Assembly: GCF_003865405.1 (NCBI RefSeq)
Contig: NZ_RQVQ01000011.1
Span: forward strand, 34,495-98,494
DNA from: Paenimyroides tangerinum
GTDB lineage: Bacteria > Bacteroidota > Bacteroidia > Flavobacteriales > Flavobacteriaceae
DNA length: 64,000 nt
Reading direction: 5' to 3'
The position numbers and the translations under genes were made by a program. Under the pieces are notes generated by a model. The model saw nothing but the letters and a program-made list of their open reading frames with translations, had not been told where the DNA came from and searched no databases. Numbering within the stretch: the stretch's first letter is position 1; each line of letters starts with the position of its first letter. Of the stretch, positions 49,855-59,096 are shown one piece after another.

Positions 49855-51963
49855 ATGCAAAATTCAATTTTAGATACTCCAATCGAATACTTAAAAGGTG
49901 TTGGTCCACATCGTGGTGATATCTTAAAAAAAGAATTGCAAATATTTACCTTTAAAGATTTACTAAATTTTTATCCTAATCGATATCTTGACCGAACAAA
50001 ATATTACAAAATAAATGAGTTAACATATCATTTAACTTCGGAAGTTCAGATTATAGGAAAAATTATTCATATCAAAACTGTAGAACAAAAACGAGGAAAA
50101 AGATTTGTTGCTACTTTTATGGATGAAACAGGAAAAATAGAACTTATTTGGTTTCAAGGTTTCAAATGGATTAAAGAAAATATTCAGTTAAACACACCTT
50201 ATGTCATTTTTGGAAAACTAAATCATTTTAATGGAAGCTTTTCAATGCCGCATCCAGAAATGGAATTACTTTCTGAACATAAACAAAATTTACGTTCTGG
50301 ATTACAACCTGTTTATCCTTCAACGGAAAAATTAGTTCAAAAAAACATCACAAACCGAAGCATTAATAAAATAATGCAACAGGTTTTTTCAGAAACACAG
50401 CGTTTTTTTACTGAAGTTTTTCCAACACATCTAATAAACGAATTGAGATTACTTCCTAAAAATGAAGCATTCTTAAATATACATTTTCCTCAAAATTCTG
50501 AGTTACTCGCTCAAGCGGAGTTTCGATTAAAGTTTGAAGAATTGTTTTTTTTACAACTTCAATTACTTTCAAAAAACATTGTACGAAAACAAAAAATTCA
50601 AGGTTTTCCGTTTGATAAAGTTGGTGCATATTTTAATAGTTTTTACAATGAACATTTACCGTTTCCGTTAACCAATGCACAAAAACGAGTTTTAAAAGAA
50701 ATTCGTTCTGATATGGGAAATCCTGCACAAATGAATCGTCTTTTACAAGGTGATGTTGGTGCTGGGAAAACAATTGTTGGTTTTATGGCTATGTTATTGG
50801 CTTTAGACAATGGTTATCAGGCTTGTTTAATGGCTCCGACTGAAATTTTAGCTAATCAACATTATATAGGTATAAAAGAATTAGCTGACAAGGTTGGAAT
50901 TGAAGTTGGAATTTTAACTGGTTCAGCTAAAACAAAAGAACGCAAAGATATTCACGAAAGATTAGAAAGTGGTAAACTTCAAATATTGATTGGAACACAT
51001 GCATTACTTGAAGACAAAGTAGTTTTTAAGAATCTTGGTTTAGCAATCATAGATGAACAACACAGATTCGGGGTTGAACAACGCTCTAAACTTTGGAAAA
51101 AAAATGTTATTCCTCCACATATATTGGTTATGACCGCCACTCCTATTCCAAGAACTTTAGCAATGAGTTTGTACGGAGATTTAGACGTTTCAGTAATTGA
51201 CGAACTTCCCCCAGGGAGAAAACCAATTCAAACGTTACATTTTTTTGAAGGTAAACGATTGCGAGTTTGGCATTTTATTAAAGATGAAATTTCAAAAGGA
51301 AGACAAGTCTATATTGTTTATCCGTTAATTCAAGAAAGTGAAAAATTAGATTACAAGAATTTAATGGAAGGTTATGAAGGAATTTCAAGAGATTTTCCTC
51401 TACCTCAATACAGTATAAGTATTGTTCATGGTCAAATGACACCTAAAGAAAAAGACGCAGAAATGGAGCGTTTTGTAAAAGGAGAAACGAATATAATGGT
51501 TGCAACTACTGTTATTGAAGTTGGCGTTAATGTTCCAAATGCTTCGGTTATGATTATAGAAAGTGCTGAACGTTTTGGATTATCTCAATTGCATCAGTTA
51601 CGTGGACGTGTTGGTCGTGGTGCCGAACAAAGTTATTGTATTTTGATGACAGGAAATAAATTAAGCGACGACACCAAAGTGCGAATGGAAACGATGGTGA
51701 GAACGAACGATGGTTTTGAAATAGCCGAAGTAGATTTAAAACTTCGTGGTCCTGGCGATATTATGGGAAAACAACAGAGCGGCGTTCTCAATTTAAAAAT
51801 TGCAGATTTAGTTAAAGACCAAGAAATATTAAAATTGGCACGACATAAAGCAATCGAAATTTTAAAGGATGACATCAATCTAGAAAAAGAACAAAATCAG
51901 ACATTAAAAACGATTCTTCAAAAAATGTCTGAGAAGAATATTATTTGGAATTATATAAGTTAA
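49855..51963 (+). CDS. recG: ATP-dependent DNA helicase RecG
   Basis: Branch-migration helicase for stalled forks and recombination intermediates. The 702 residues contain the N-terminal wedge/OB domain (about 1-250), with GVGPHRGDILKKEL at the start. The helicase domains have motif I GDVGAGKT (299-306), motif II DEQH near 400, motif III TATPIPRT and motif VI QLRGRVGRG. The C-terminal MGKQQSG segment follows. It is full length. The rdgB start is 2 nt past its stop. Confidence 0.96.
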   Translation: MQNSILDTPIEYLKGVGPHRGDILKKELQIFTFKDLLNFYPNRYLDRTKYYKINELTYHLTSEVQIIGKIIHIKTVEQKRGKRFVATFMDETGKIELIWFQGFKWIKENIQLNTPYVIFGKLNHFNGSFSMPHPEMELLSEHKQNLRSGLQPVYPSTEKLVQKNITNRSINKIMQQVFSETQRFFTEVFPTHLINELRLLPKNEAFLNIHFPQNSELLAQAEFRLKFEELFFLQLQLLSKNIVRKQKIQGFPFDKVGAYFNSFYNEHLPFPLTNAQKRVLKEIRSDMGNPAQMNRLLQGDVGAGKTIVGFMAMLLALDNGYQACLMAPTEILANQHYIGIKELADKVGIEVGILTGSAKTKERKDIHERLESGKLQILIGTHALLEDKVVFKNLGLAIIDEQHRFGVEQRSKLWKKNVIPPHILVMTATPIPRTLAMSLYGDLDVSVIDELPPGRKPIQTLHFFEGKRLRVWHFIKDEISKGRQVYIVYPLIQESEKLDYKNLMEGYEGISRDFPLPQYSISIVHGQMTPKEKDAEMERFVKGETNIMVATTVIEVGVNVPNASVMIIESAERFGLSQLHQLRGRVGRGAEQSYCILMTGNKLSDDTKVRMETMVRTNDGFEIAEVDLKLRGPGDIMGKQQSGVLNLKIADLVKDQEILKLARHKAIEILKDDINLEKEQNQTLKTILQKMSEKNIIWNYIS

Positions 51964-51965
51964 CT

Positions 51966-52541
51966 ATGAAAATTGTATTTGCATCAAACAATAAGAATAA
52001 AATTCAGGAAATTAAAAATCAACTTCCAAAAGAAATCGAATTGGTCAGTTTAGAAGACATCGGTTGCTTTGAAGATATTCCAGAAACGGCTGAAACCATT
52101 GAAGGAAATGCGATTTTAAAAGCAAATTATGTTACAGAAAGATATAATTTACCTTGTTTTGCAGACGATACAGGTTTAGAAATCGAAGCTTTAAACAACG
52201 AACCTGGAGTTTACTCAGCACGTTATGCTGGCGAACAAAGAGATTCAAATGATAATATGGATAAGGTTTTAGAGAAACTTATGGATATTGAAAATCGTAA
52301 AGCACAATTTAAAACCGTTATTACTTTAAACTTGAACAACGAACAATATTTATTTACTGGAATTGTCAAAGGAAACATCGGAACAGAAAAAGTTGGAAAT
52401 GATGGATTTGGTTACGATCCAATTTTTACACCAGAGAATCATTCCATCACTTTTGCAGAAATGGATTTAAATCAAAAGAATGAAATTAGTCATCGTGGCC
52501 GTGCAGTAAAACAGTTGATTGAATTTCTAAATAAACAATAA
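51966..52541 (+). CDS. rdgB: XTP/dITP diphosphatase (RdgB/HAM1 family)
   Basis: Removes non-canonical purine nucleotides (ITP, XTP, dITP) from the pool. Family motifs: ASNNKNKIQEIK at the N-terminus, FADDTGLEIEALNNEPGVYSARYAG near 65-90 and GNDGFGYDPIF near 143. The C-terminal SHRGRAVKQL is also present. At 191 residues it is normal length. The ATG at 51966 fits the family; an ATG seven codons earlier would overlap recG. Likely co-transcribed with recG. Confidence 0.95.
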   Translation: MKIVFASNNKNKIQEIKNQLPKEIELVSLEDIGCFEDIPETAETIEGNAILKANYVTERYNLPCFADDTGLEIEALNNEPGVYSARYAGEQRDSNDNMDKVLEKLMDIENRKAQFKTVITLNLNNEQYLFTGIVKGNIGTEKVGNDGFGYDPIFTPENHSITFAEMDLNQKNEISHRGRAVKQLIEFLNKQ

Positions 52542-52610
52542 AAGCACGATTTAGAAACGTGTAATTATTAAATATTCAATAAAAAAAAGACTTATTCAAA
52601 TAATAAGCAT

Positions 52611-52618
52611 TACCTTTG
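52611..52618 (+). promoter_or_regulatory. -7 box TACCTTTG for DEAD-box gene
   Basis: Exact TAnnTTTG match, followed by TGCC. Leader of about 13 nt. Confidence 0.55.
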
Positions 52619-52637
52619 TGCCTATTTTAAAAATTAT

Positions 52638-54491
52638 ATGAATAAATTCGAACAATTAGGATTAAACGAGTCGCTTTTGATGGCGATTAAAGACATGGGG
52701 TTTGAGAATCCGTCTGAGGTACAGGAAAAAGCGATTCCCCTATTATTGGATCAGGATATTGACATTGTTGCATTAGCACAAACGGGAACAGGAAAAACAG
52801 CGGCGTTTGGTTTTCCTTTAATTCAAAAGATTGACGCAGAAAATAAAAGCACACAAGCTTTAATTTTATCTCCAACGAGAGAATTATGTTTGCAAATCAC
52901 TAATGAGATTAAGCAATATTCAAAGTATGTAAAAGGTTTACATACAGTAGCGGTTTATGGTGGGGCGAGTATTACAGAACAAGCCAGAGAAGTAAAACGT
53001 GGTGCACAAATTATTGTTGCAACACCAGGTCGTATGCAAGATATGATCAATAGAAACCTTGTAAACATTAAAAACATTCAGTTTTGTATTTTAGATGAAG
53101 CTGATGAAATGTTAAACATGGGGTTCTATGAAGACATCACTGCAATTTTATCTGATACTCCAGATGAGAAAAAAACATGGTTATTTTCTGCAACTATGCC
53201 TCAAGAGGTAGCTAGAATTGCTAGAGAATTCATGACAAAACCAACAGAAATTACAGTTGGACACAAAAATCAAGGTGCAGTTAACGTTTCTCACGAATTC
53301 TACTTAGTAGGTGCTCGTGATCGTTACCAAGCTTTAAAACGTTTAGCAGATGCTAACCCAGATATTTTCTCGGTTGTTTTCTGTAGAACAAAAAGAGACA
53401 CTCAAGCAGTTGCTGAAAAATTAATCGAAGATGGTTACAATGCAGCAGCATTACATGGAGATTTATCTCAAGCACAACGTGATGGTGTAATGAAAGCTTT
53501 CCGTGGTCGTCAAATTCAAATGCTTGTTGCAACAGACGTTGCTGCTCGTGGAATTGACGTTGATGATATTACTCACGTAATCAATTATCAATTACCAGAC
53601 GAAATTGAAACGTATAATCACCGTTCAGGTCGTACAGGTCGTGCTGGAAAAACAGGTACTTCTATTGTAATTGTTACTAAAAGTGAATTACGTAAGATTT
53701 CTTCTATTGAAAGAATCATTAAAAATAAATTCATCGAGAAACCAATTCCAACTGGAATGGAAATTTGTGAGGTTCAATTATTACACTTAGCTAACAAAGT
53801 TAAAAGCGTAGAAGTTGATGCAGAAATAGATACCTATTTACCAAACATCATGGAAGCTTTAGGAGAAATTTCTAAAGAAGATTTGATTAAGAAAGTATTC
53901 TCTGTTGAATTCAATCGTTTTATTGAATATTACAAAAAACAAGATATATTACAACCTCAAAAAGGAGAACGTGGTGAAAGAGGAGAACGTCCAGTTATTT
54001 CTAATGACGGAACAACTCGTTATTTCTTAAACTTAGGATCAAGAGATAATTTTGATTGGATGAGTTTAAAAGATTACTTACGTGAAACTTTAGATTTAGG
54101 TCGTGATGATTTATTCAAAGTTGATGTAAAAGAAGGTTTCTCTTTCTTTAACACAGATTCTGTTCATGCTGAAAAAGTAATGGAAGTTTTAAACAGCATC
54201 AACCATGAAGGACGTAAAGTAAATGTAGAAATTTCTACAAACGAAGGTGGTAGCGGAAGAAGTTCTGGAAGAAGAGATCACAACAATCGTGGTGGTGGTC
54301 GTTCATCTGGTGGATTTGGAAGTGAAAGAAGAAGCAGTTCTCGCTCATTCTCTGGAGATCGCGAAGGTGGAAGAGAAAGAAGATCTTCTGATAGAAATTT
54401 TGCTCCTCGTACATCTGATAAAGATCGTCCAGTAAGAAACGAAAGAAGTGCTACTCGTGGAGATCGTCCAAGAAGAACTAGAAATGATTAA
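52638..54491 (+). CDS. DEAD-box RNA helicase with RNA-binding domain and RGG/SR-like tail
   Basis: A 617-residue DeaD/CsdA-type RNA helicase. N-terminal Q motif (about 1-30), motif I AQTGTGKT (47-54), DEAD at 153-156, SAT near 188 and HRSGRTGR near 330. A DbpA-like RNA-binding domain spans about 450-530 (TRYFLNLGSRDNFDWMSLKDY). The last 80 residues are low-complexity, rich in Gly, Arg and Ser (SGRSSGRRDHN and similar), suited to RNA binding. Cold-shock and ribosome assembly roles are known for relatives. Codon use looks high-expression compared with neighbours. Confidence 0.93.
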   Translation: MNKFEQLGLNESLLMAIKDMGFENPSEVQEKAIPLLLDQDIDIVALAQTGTGKTAAFGFPLIQKIDAENKSTQALILSPTRELCLQITNEIKQYSKYVKGLHTVAVYGGASITEQAREVKRGAQIIVATPGRMQDMINRNLVNIKNIQFCILDEADEMLNMGFYEDITAILSDTPDEKKTWLFSATMPQEVARIAREFMTKPTEITVGHKNQGAVNVSHEFYLVGARDRYQALKRLADANPDIFSVVFCRTKRDTQAVAEKLIEDGYNAAALHGDLSQAQRDGVMKAFRGRQIQMLVATDVAARGIDVDDITHVINYQLPDEIETYNHRSGRTGRAGKTGTSIVIVTKSELRKISSIERIIKNKFIEKPIPTGMEICEVQLLHLANKVKSVEVDAEIDTYLPNIMEALGEISKEDLIKKVFSVEFNRFIEYYKKQDILQPQKGERGERGERPVISNDGTTRYFLNLGSRDNFDWMSLKDYLRETLDLGRDDLFKVDVKEGFSFFNTDSVHAEKVMEVLNSINHEGRKVNVEISTNEGGSGRSSGRRDHNNRGGGRSSGGFGSERRSSSRSFSGDREGGRERRSSDRNFAPRTSDKDRPVRNERSATRGDRPRRTRND

Positions 54492-54536
54492 TTGTTAATT
54501 TTTTAATAATTACCTTTAAAACTGTAAAATATCTAT

Positions 54537-54544
54537 TACTTTTG
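54537..54544 (+). promoter_or_regulatory. -7 box TACTTTTG for 54565 gene
   Basis: Exact TAnnTTTG match 21 nt before the ATG. Confidence 0.5.
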
Positions 54545-54564
54545 AATAACTCTTTAAAAGCATT

Positions 54565-55284
54565 ATGAGATATTTTACAGTTTTTCTTTTTTTTATATTT
54601 TCTTTTTCCATTTCTGCTCAGAAACAAGTTGTTAAAGGAACTGTTATCAACGAATCAACAAAATATTCCGAACCAGGAATTAATATTATAAATTTAAATA
54701 CGCTTAAAATTTCAAAATCCAATCAAAAAGGAGAATTTGAAATCGAAGCTAGTTTAAATGATTCAATTCACTTCTCGTCTGAAGGATACCGATCTTTAAA
54801 ATTAAAAGTTACAAACGATTGGATAAAAAACACTTCAATGAATGTATACATCAAGGACAATTCAACTACGTTAGATGATATGTATATTAGTACATTAAAA
54901 TTAACTGGATTTCTCCAAATTGATACGAAACTGATTGAATTGAATGATTTTTATTACTACAAACAATTTCAACCAAAAGATTTTTCAGCAACATTTGCAC
55001 CTAAAATAAATCCTGTCGATGCGATTTATAATTCCTTTAAAAAGAATTCTGCAAATACAAAAAAAATTGAAAAACTAAAGCAAGAATCGGAATTAATAGA
55101 AATGATGAAAACCAAATTCGATCGAGAAACGGTTTCAGCTCTATTAAATATTTCTAAGGATGATATTGTAAAAGTACTCCAAAACTGCAATCACACGGAA
55201 CGTTTTATTTATACAGCTTCAGATTATCAAATCTTTAATGCTTTAAACGAATGTTTTCAAGTTTATAATATTGAGAAAAAATAA
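54565..55284 (+). CDS. exported protein with carboxypeptidase-regulatory-like domain, 239 aa
   Basis: Signal peptide ends near residue 18 (ISAQ). Residues 20-100 form a CarboxypepD_reg-like beta-sandwich: KGTVINESTKYSEPGINIINLNTLK and NQKGEFEIEASLNDSIHFSSEGYRSLKL. The rest is helical without a recognised domain. Such stand-alone proteins are common in Bacteroidota and of unknown function. It ends with a terminator whose stem contains the stop codon. Confidence 0.72.
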   Translation: MRYFTVFLFFIFSFSISAQKQVVKGTVINESTKYSEPGINIINLNTLKISKSNQKGEFEIEASLNDSIHFSSEGYRSLKLKVTNDWIKNTSMNVYIKDNSTTLDDMYISTLKLTGFLQIDTKLIELNDFYYYKQFQPKDFSATFAPKINPVDAIYNSFKKNSANTKKIEKLKQESELIEMMKTKFDRETVSALLNISKDDIVKVLQNCNHTERFIYTASDYQIFNALNECFQVYNIEKK

Positions 55285-55310
55285 TATCTTTTTAGGTATT
55301 ATTTTTTTTA
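55280..55310 (+). terminator. terminator containing stop codon in left arm
   Basis: Stem AATAATATC / GGTATTATT (one T-G pair), 6-nt loop, then six T. The TAA stop at 55282-55284 is part of the left arm. Confidence 0.75.
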
Positions 55311-55327
55311 TTCTTAAAGTTTACATT

Positions 55328-55358
55328 ATTGTCTTTTAAAGAATAAAATGTAATTTTG
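55328..55358 (+). promoter_or_regulatory. promoter of pseudo-dihydroorotase operon
   Basis: ATTG at 55328-55331, a 19-nt spacer, then TAATTTTG at 55351-55358. Leader of about 34 nt. Confidence 0.7.
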
Positions 55359-55398
55359 TATCGATATAAACACACAACATAAAACTCAAAACATATCA

Positions 55399-56649
55399 AT
55401 GGATTTACTTATAAAAAACGCATTTGTTGTTGACCCTACAAGTCCTTTTCATAATCAAAAAGTTGACATTAAAATTCTAAAAAATATAATTTCAGAAATT
55501 AATACAACGATAGAAGATAACCAAATTGAAAATTTAAATTTAAATAATTTACACATTTCAAAAGGTTGGATGGATAGTTCGGTTGCGTTGGGAGAGCCAG
55601 GTTTTGAAGAAAGAGAAACTATCTTAAACGGTTTAGAAGTCGCTGCAAAAAGCGGTTTTACAAATATTGCACTTCAGCCAAATACAAATCCAGTAATTGA
55701 TAATCAAACCATCGTTTCTTTTGTTAAGTCTAAAGCATTTGGAAAAGCTACCACTTTGAATCCGATTGGAGCGTTAACTAAACAGCAAGAAGGAAAAGAT
55801 ATCGCCGAGATGTTCGACATGAAAAATGCTGGTGCGATTGCTTTTGGAGATTATAAAAAATCTATAGATAATGCGAATTTATTAAAAATTGCTTTACAAT
55901 ATAGTCAAGATTTTGATGCCTTACTTTTAGCATTTTGTAATGATGCGAACATCAAAGGAAAAGGTGTTGTTCATGAAGGAATTACTTCAACAAAATTAGG
56001 ACTAAAAGGAATTCCTGCATTAGCAGAAGAAGTAGTTTTGGCAAGAAACTTATTTTTGTTAGAATATACAAGCGGAAAAATGCACGTTCCAACAATTAGT
56101 ACTACAAAATCTGTTGAATTGATTAAAGAAGCAAAATCAAAAGGTTTAAATGTAACTTGTAGTGTTGCTATTCATAATTTAGTTTTAACTGATGAGGTTT
56201 TAAACGAATTTGACACGCGTTACAAAGTAAACCCACCAATCCGAACTGAAGAGCATAGACAAGCTTTAATCAACGGAGTTTTCGACGGAACGATTGATTG
56301 CATCACTTCTGATCATCATCCATTGGATATTGAACATAAAAAAATGGAATTTGATATGGCAAAAGATGGAACTATTGGATTGGAATCTGCTTTTGGAACT
56401 TTAGCTACTATCTTACCTGTAGAAGTGATTGTAGAAAAACTAAACGCTGCCAAAACAATTTTTGGAATTGAAAATACATCAATCGATATCAATCAACCTG
56501 CAAGTTTGACTTTATTCAACCCAGAAGGAAAATCGGTTTTCAATAAAGATTTAATTCTTTCAAAATCTCAAAATTCTGCATTCTTAAATCAAGAAATGAA
56601 AGGTGAAGTTTATGGAATTTATAATAATGGAATTTTAAATATAAAATAA
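55399..56649 (+). CDS. dihydroorotase homologue without metal-ligand histidines
   Basis: A 416-residue amidohydrolase fold related to class I dihydroorotase (PyrC). The order of motifs is kept, but against Bacillus PyrC the metal site is lost: HxH becomes Ser61/Ala63 in DSSVALGEPG, the third His becomes Phe179 in LAFCND, and the fourth His becomes Thr232 in HVPTIST. The substrate Arg after HxH is Gly65. Asp305 remains in SDHH. It is most likely not a dihydroorotase, and may be a structural partner for aspartate carbamoyltransferase as in Pseudomonas, or have another role. First gene of a three-gene operon. Confidence 0.85.
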   Translation: MDLLIKNAFVVDPTSPFHNQKVDIKILKNIISEINTTIEDNQIENLNLNNLHISKGWMDSSVALGEPGFEERETILNGLEVAAKSGFTNIALQPNTNPVIDNQTIVSFVKSKAFGKATTLNPIGALTKQQEGKDIAEMFDMKNAGAIAFGDYKKSIDNANLLKIALQYSQDFDALLLAFCNDANIKGKGVVHEGITSTKLGLKGIPALAEEVVLARNLFLLEYTSGKMHVPTISTTKSVELIKEAKSKGLNVTCSVAIHNLVLTDEVLNEFDTRYKVNPPIRTEEHRQALINGVFDGTIDCITSDHHPLDIEHKKMEFDMAKDGTIGLESAFGTLATILPVEVIVEKLNAAKTIFGIENTSIDINQPASLTLFNPEGKSVFNKDLILSKSQNSAFLNQEMKGEVYGIYNNGILNIK

Positions 56650-56652
56650 TAA

Positions 56653-56976
56653 ATGGAAATTCATCAAGACGGAAAAATTGCCGCTATCATATCTCATCTA
56701 TTTTTTTTAGGTCCGATAATTGCACTTTTTATTAACGAAGAAAAAAAAGACCCATTCGGTTCATTTTACATACGTCAGAATTTTGGCATTACGATAATCT
56801 TTTTATTAATTGGTGCTTTGATGGGATTTGTACAATATGCATCGGCAATGTATGCGTTTTACCTGTTTATTTTCATTATTTGGCTTTATAGTTTTATGGG
56901 TGCAATTACAAATAAGTACAATTTACTTCCTATTATTGGACCTGTTTTTCAAAAAATGTTTAGCCGTAAAAAATAA
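56653..56976 (+). CDS. DUF4870-like small membrane protein
   Basis: A 107-residue membrane protein with three or four helices (about 10-25, 42-65, 67-85) and a basic C-terminus. The opening QDGKIAAIISHLFFLGPIIALFI and RQNFGITIIFLL blocks resemble DUF4870/Tic20-like proteins, whose function is unknown. It begins 3 nt after the stop of the upstream gene and ends 3 nt before the hydrolase, so all three are one transcript. Confidence 0.75.
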   Translation: MEIHQDGKIAAIISHLFFLGPIIALFINEEKKDPFGSFYIRQNFGITIIFLLIGALMGFVQYASAMYAFYLFIFIIWLYSFMGAITNKYNLLPIIGPVFQKMFSRKK

Positions 56977-56979
56977 ATT

Positions 56980-57627
56980 ATGTCATTAGCTCTAGAATAT
57001 TTAATCAAAGAACCAAAAGTAATTTTAGATAAGAATCCTTTACTTTTACTTTTACACGGATATGGAAGTAACGAAGAAGATTTATTTTCTTTTGCTTCTG
57101 AATTACCAGAAAATTATTACATCATTTCAGCTCGAGCTCCTTACCCACTTCCGCCTTATGGAAATGCTTGGTACGCAATCGATTTTGATGCAAATATGAA
57201 TAAATTTTCTAATGATGAACAAGCTATTGAATCAAGAGATTTAATTGTAACTTTTATTGATGAATTATTAGAAAAATATCCAATTGATAAAAACAATGTT
57301 AACCTGATCGGTTTCAGTCAAGGTGCTATTTTAAGTTATGCAATCGCATTATCTTATCCAGAAAAAATCAATAAAGTAGTTGCTTTAAGCGGATATTTTA
57401 ATCATAATATAATGAAAGATGGTTATGAAAATAATGATTTTTCTAAGTTACAATTTTTCGTTTCTCACGGAAGTGTAGATCAAGTTATTCCGGTTGATTG
57501 GGCTAGAAAAAATCCAGAAGTTTTAAATTTATTAAACGTTAAAAACGAATATCACGAATACAATGTTGGTCACGGAGTTGCGCCACAAAATTTCTTTGAT
57601 TTCAAACGTTTTTTAATCGAAGAATAA
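56980..57627 (+). CDS. alpha/beta hydrolase, carboxylesterase family
   Basis: A 215-residue cytoplasmic serine hydrolase of the phospholipase/carboxylesterase family (YpfH-like). The nucleophile Ser113 is in GFSQGA, the acid Asp167 in SVDQVIP, and His198 in VGHGV. The oxyanion-hole motif LHGYGSNEEDL is at about 25-35. The substrate is not evident. Last gene of the operon, followed by a terminator 71 nt on. Confidence 0.88.
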   Translation: MSLALEYLIKEPKVILDKNPLLLLLHGYGSNEEDLFSFASELPENYYIISARAPYPLPPYGNAWYAIDFDANMNKFSNDEQAIESRDLIVTFIDELLEKYPIDKNNVNLIGFSQGAILSYAIALSYPEKINKVVALSGYFNHNIMKDGYENNDFSKLQFFVSHGSVDQVIPVDWARKNPEVLNLLNVKNEYHEYNVGHGVAPQNFFDFKRFLIEE

Positions 57628-57697
57628 TTAAACAAGAAAATAAGATAGTTTTAACGTAAAAGTACATTTTACATATATAACTAAAATCAGTTTAAAT

Positions 57698-57738
57698 AAA
57701 AAGAGGATTTCTCAATATTTTGGGTTTTCCTCTTTTTT
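57698..57738 (+). terminator. terminator of pseudo-dihydroorotase operon
   Basis: Stem AAAAAGAGGA / TCCTCTTTTT with a 20-nt internal loop, then T run. Confidence 0.75.
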
Positions 57739-57764
57739 ATTAACTAAAGATTACTTCTACCGTA

Positions 57765-57803
57765 TAAAAAAAATCACTAAAAACTATTTGTTCTTAGTGA
57801 TTT
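57765..57803 (-). terminator. terminator downstream of dnaN
   Basis: Stem AAATCACTAA / TTAGTGATTT with a T run on the minus strand, 87 nt past the dnaN stop. Confidence 0.65.
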
Positions 57804-57889
57804 ATAATTTTATTTAGTACTTATATAATACAAGTCTTATTTATTATTTGCATAAACAATTATGTCTAGTCAAATAAAATCAATAAATA

Positions 57890-59008
57890 TTAATTATTCA
57901 ACATAACAGGCATTACAAGCATTGTAACTGTTTCTCCTTCATCTAATCCATCAACTGGAGTTAAAATTCCAGCACGATTAGGTAAAGACATTTCTAATAA
58001 TATTTCGTCAGATTGTAAGTTGTTCAACATCTCAGTTAAGAAACGAGAGTTGAAACCAATTTGCATATCGTCACCTTGATAATCACAAGTTAAACGCTCA
58101 TCTGCTTTGTTTGAGTAATCGATATCTTCTGCAGAAATGTTTAACTCGGTTCCAGCAATTTTTAAGCGGATTTGGTGCGTAGTTTTATTAGCATAAATAG
58201 CAACACGACGTACTGAACTCAAAAACTGTGTTCTCGCTATAATTAATTTATTTGGGTTTTCTTTTGGAATTACTGCTTCGTAATTTGGATATTTTCCATC
58301 AATTAAACGACAAACTAATGTGTAATTATCGAATGAGAACATTGCATTAGAATCGTTATATTCAATTTTAACTTCTGCATCTGAAGTCATTAAAATACTT
58401 TTTAAAATATTTAATGGCTTTTTAGGCATGATAAAGTTAGCTTCTGTAGAAGATGTAATATCAGTACGAGAATATTTAACTAATTTATGAGCATCTGTTG
58501 CAACAAAAATAATTCCTGTCGGAGCAAACTGAAAATAAACTCCAGACATTACTGGACGTAAATCGTCATTACCAGCAGCGAAAATTGTTTTACTGATTGC
58601 AGTTGCTAAAACTTCAGCAGGAATCAATGTTGTAGAAGGATCTTCTAATAATTCTGCTTTAGGGAATTCTTCTCCAGGAGCATATGCTAAAACATATTTT
58701 CCTAAATCCGAACTAATTTCGATTGTACTATTATCTTTTACCGTAAAGGTTAATGGCTGTTCTGGAAACGTTTTTAAGGTTTCTAATAATAAACGAGCTG
58801 GAACTGCAATGCTACCTTGACTTGTAGATTCAATTTCTAAAGTAGCAGACATCGTTGTTTCTAAATCTGATGAAGAAACTTTTAATTGATTGTTATCAAG
58901 TTCAAATAAAAAATTGTCAAGAATATGAAGCGTATTACTACTGTTAATTACACTTCCTAAAACTTGTAATTGTTTCAATAAATACGAGCTCGATACGATG
59001 AATTTCAT
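57890..59008 (-). CDS. dnaN: DNA polymerase III beta subunit (sliding clamp)
   Basis: Ring-shaped processivity factor of the replicase. The 372 residues from MKFIVSSSYLLKQL cover three clamp domains, including FDNYTLVCRLIDGKYPNYEAVIP (about 243-265) and the C-terminal VMPVMLNN. The ATG at 59008 fits the family; other in-frame starts (ATG 59017, TTG 59041) add residues not expected. dnaA is not adjacent, which is common in Bacteroidota. The leader of about 36 nt contains a small hairpin. It is downstream of gldG on the same strand with its own promoter. Confidence 0.96.
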   Translation of the reverse strand: MKFIVSSSYLLKQLQVLGSVINSSNTLHILDNFLFELDNNQLKVSSSDLETTMSATLEIESTSQGSIAVPARLLLETLKTFPEQPLTFTVKDNSTIEISSDLGKYVLAYAPGEEFPKAELLEDPSTTLIPAEVLATAISKTIFAAGNDDLRPVMSGVYFQFAPTGIIFVATDAHKLVKYSRTDITSSTEANFIMPKKPLNILKSILMTSDAEVKIEYNDSNAMFSFDNYTLVCRLIDGKYPNYEAVIPKENPNKLIIARTQFLSSVRRVAIYANKTTHQIRLKIAGTELNISAEDIDYSNKADERLTCDYQGDDMQIGFNSRFLTEMLNNLQSDEILLEMSLPNRAGILTPVDGLDEGETVTMLVMPVMLNN

Positions 59009-59026
59009 GTTAATCATTTTTAAATC

Positions 59027-59040
59027 TGTCTTTCCAGACA
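59027..59040 (-). promoter_or_regulatory. GGAA-loop hairpin in dnaN leader
   Basis: Minus strand TGTCT, GGAA, AGACA: 5-bp stem with a GNRA tetraloop, between the predicted transcription start and the dnaN ATG. Confidence 0.4.
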
Positions 59041-59050
59041 ATTATTTCTA

Positions 59051-59058
59051 CAAATATA
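59051..59058 (-). promoter_or_regulatory. -7 box TATATTTG for dnaN
   Basis: Exact TAnnTTTG match on the minus strand, after the gldG stop. Supports separate transcription of dnaN. Confidence 0.5.
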
Positions 59059-59096
59059 TTTTATTAATGTCAATAAAAAAAGTTATTTTATCAACA

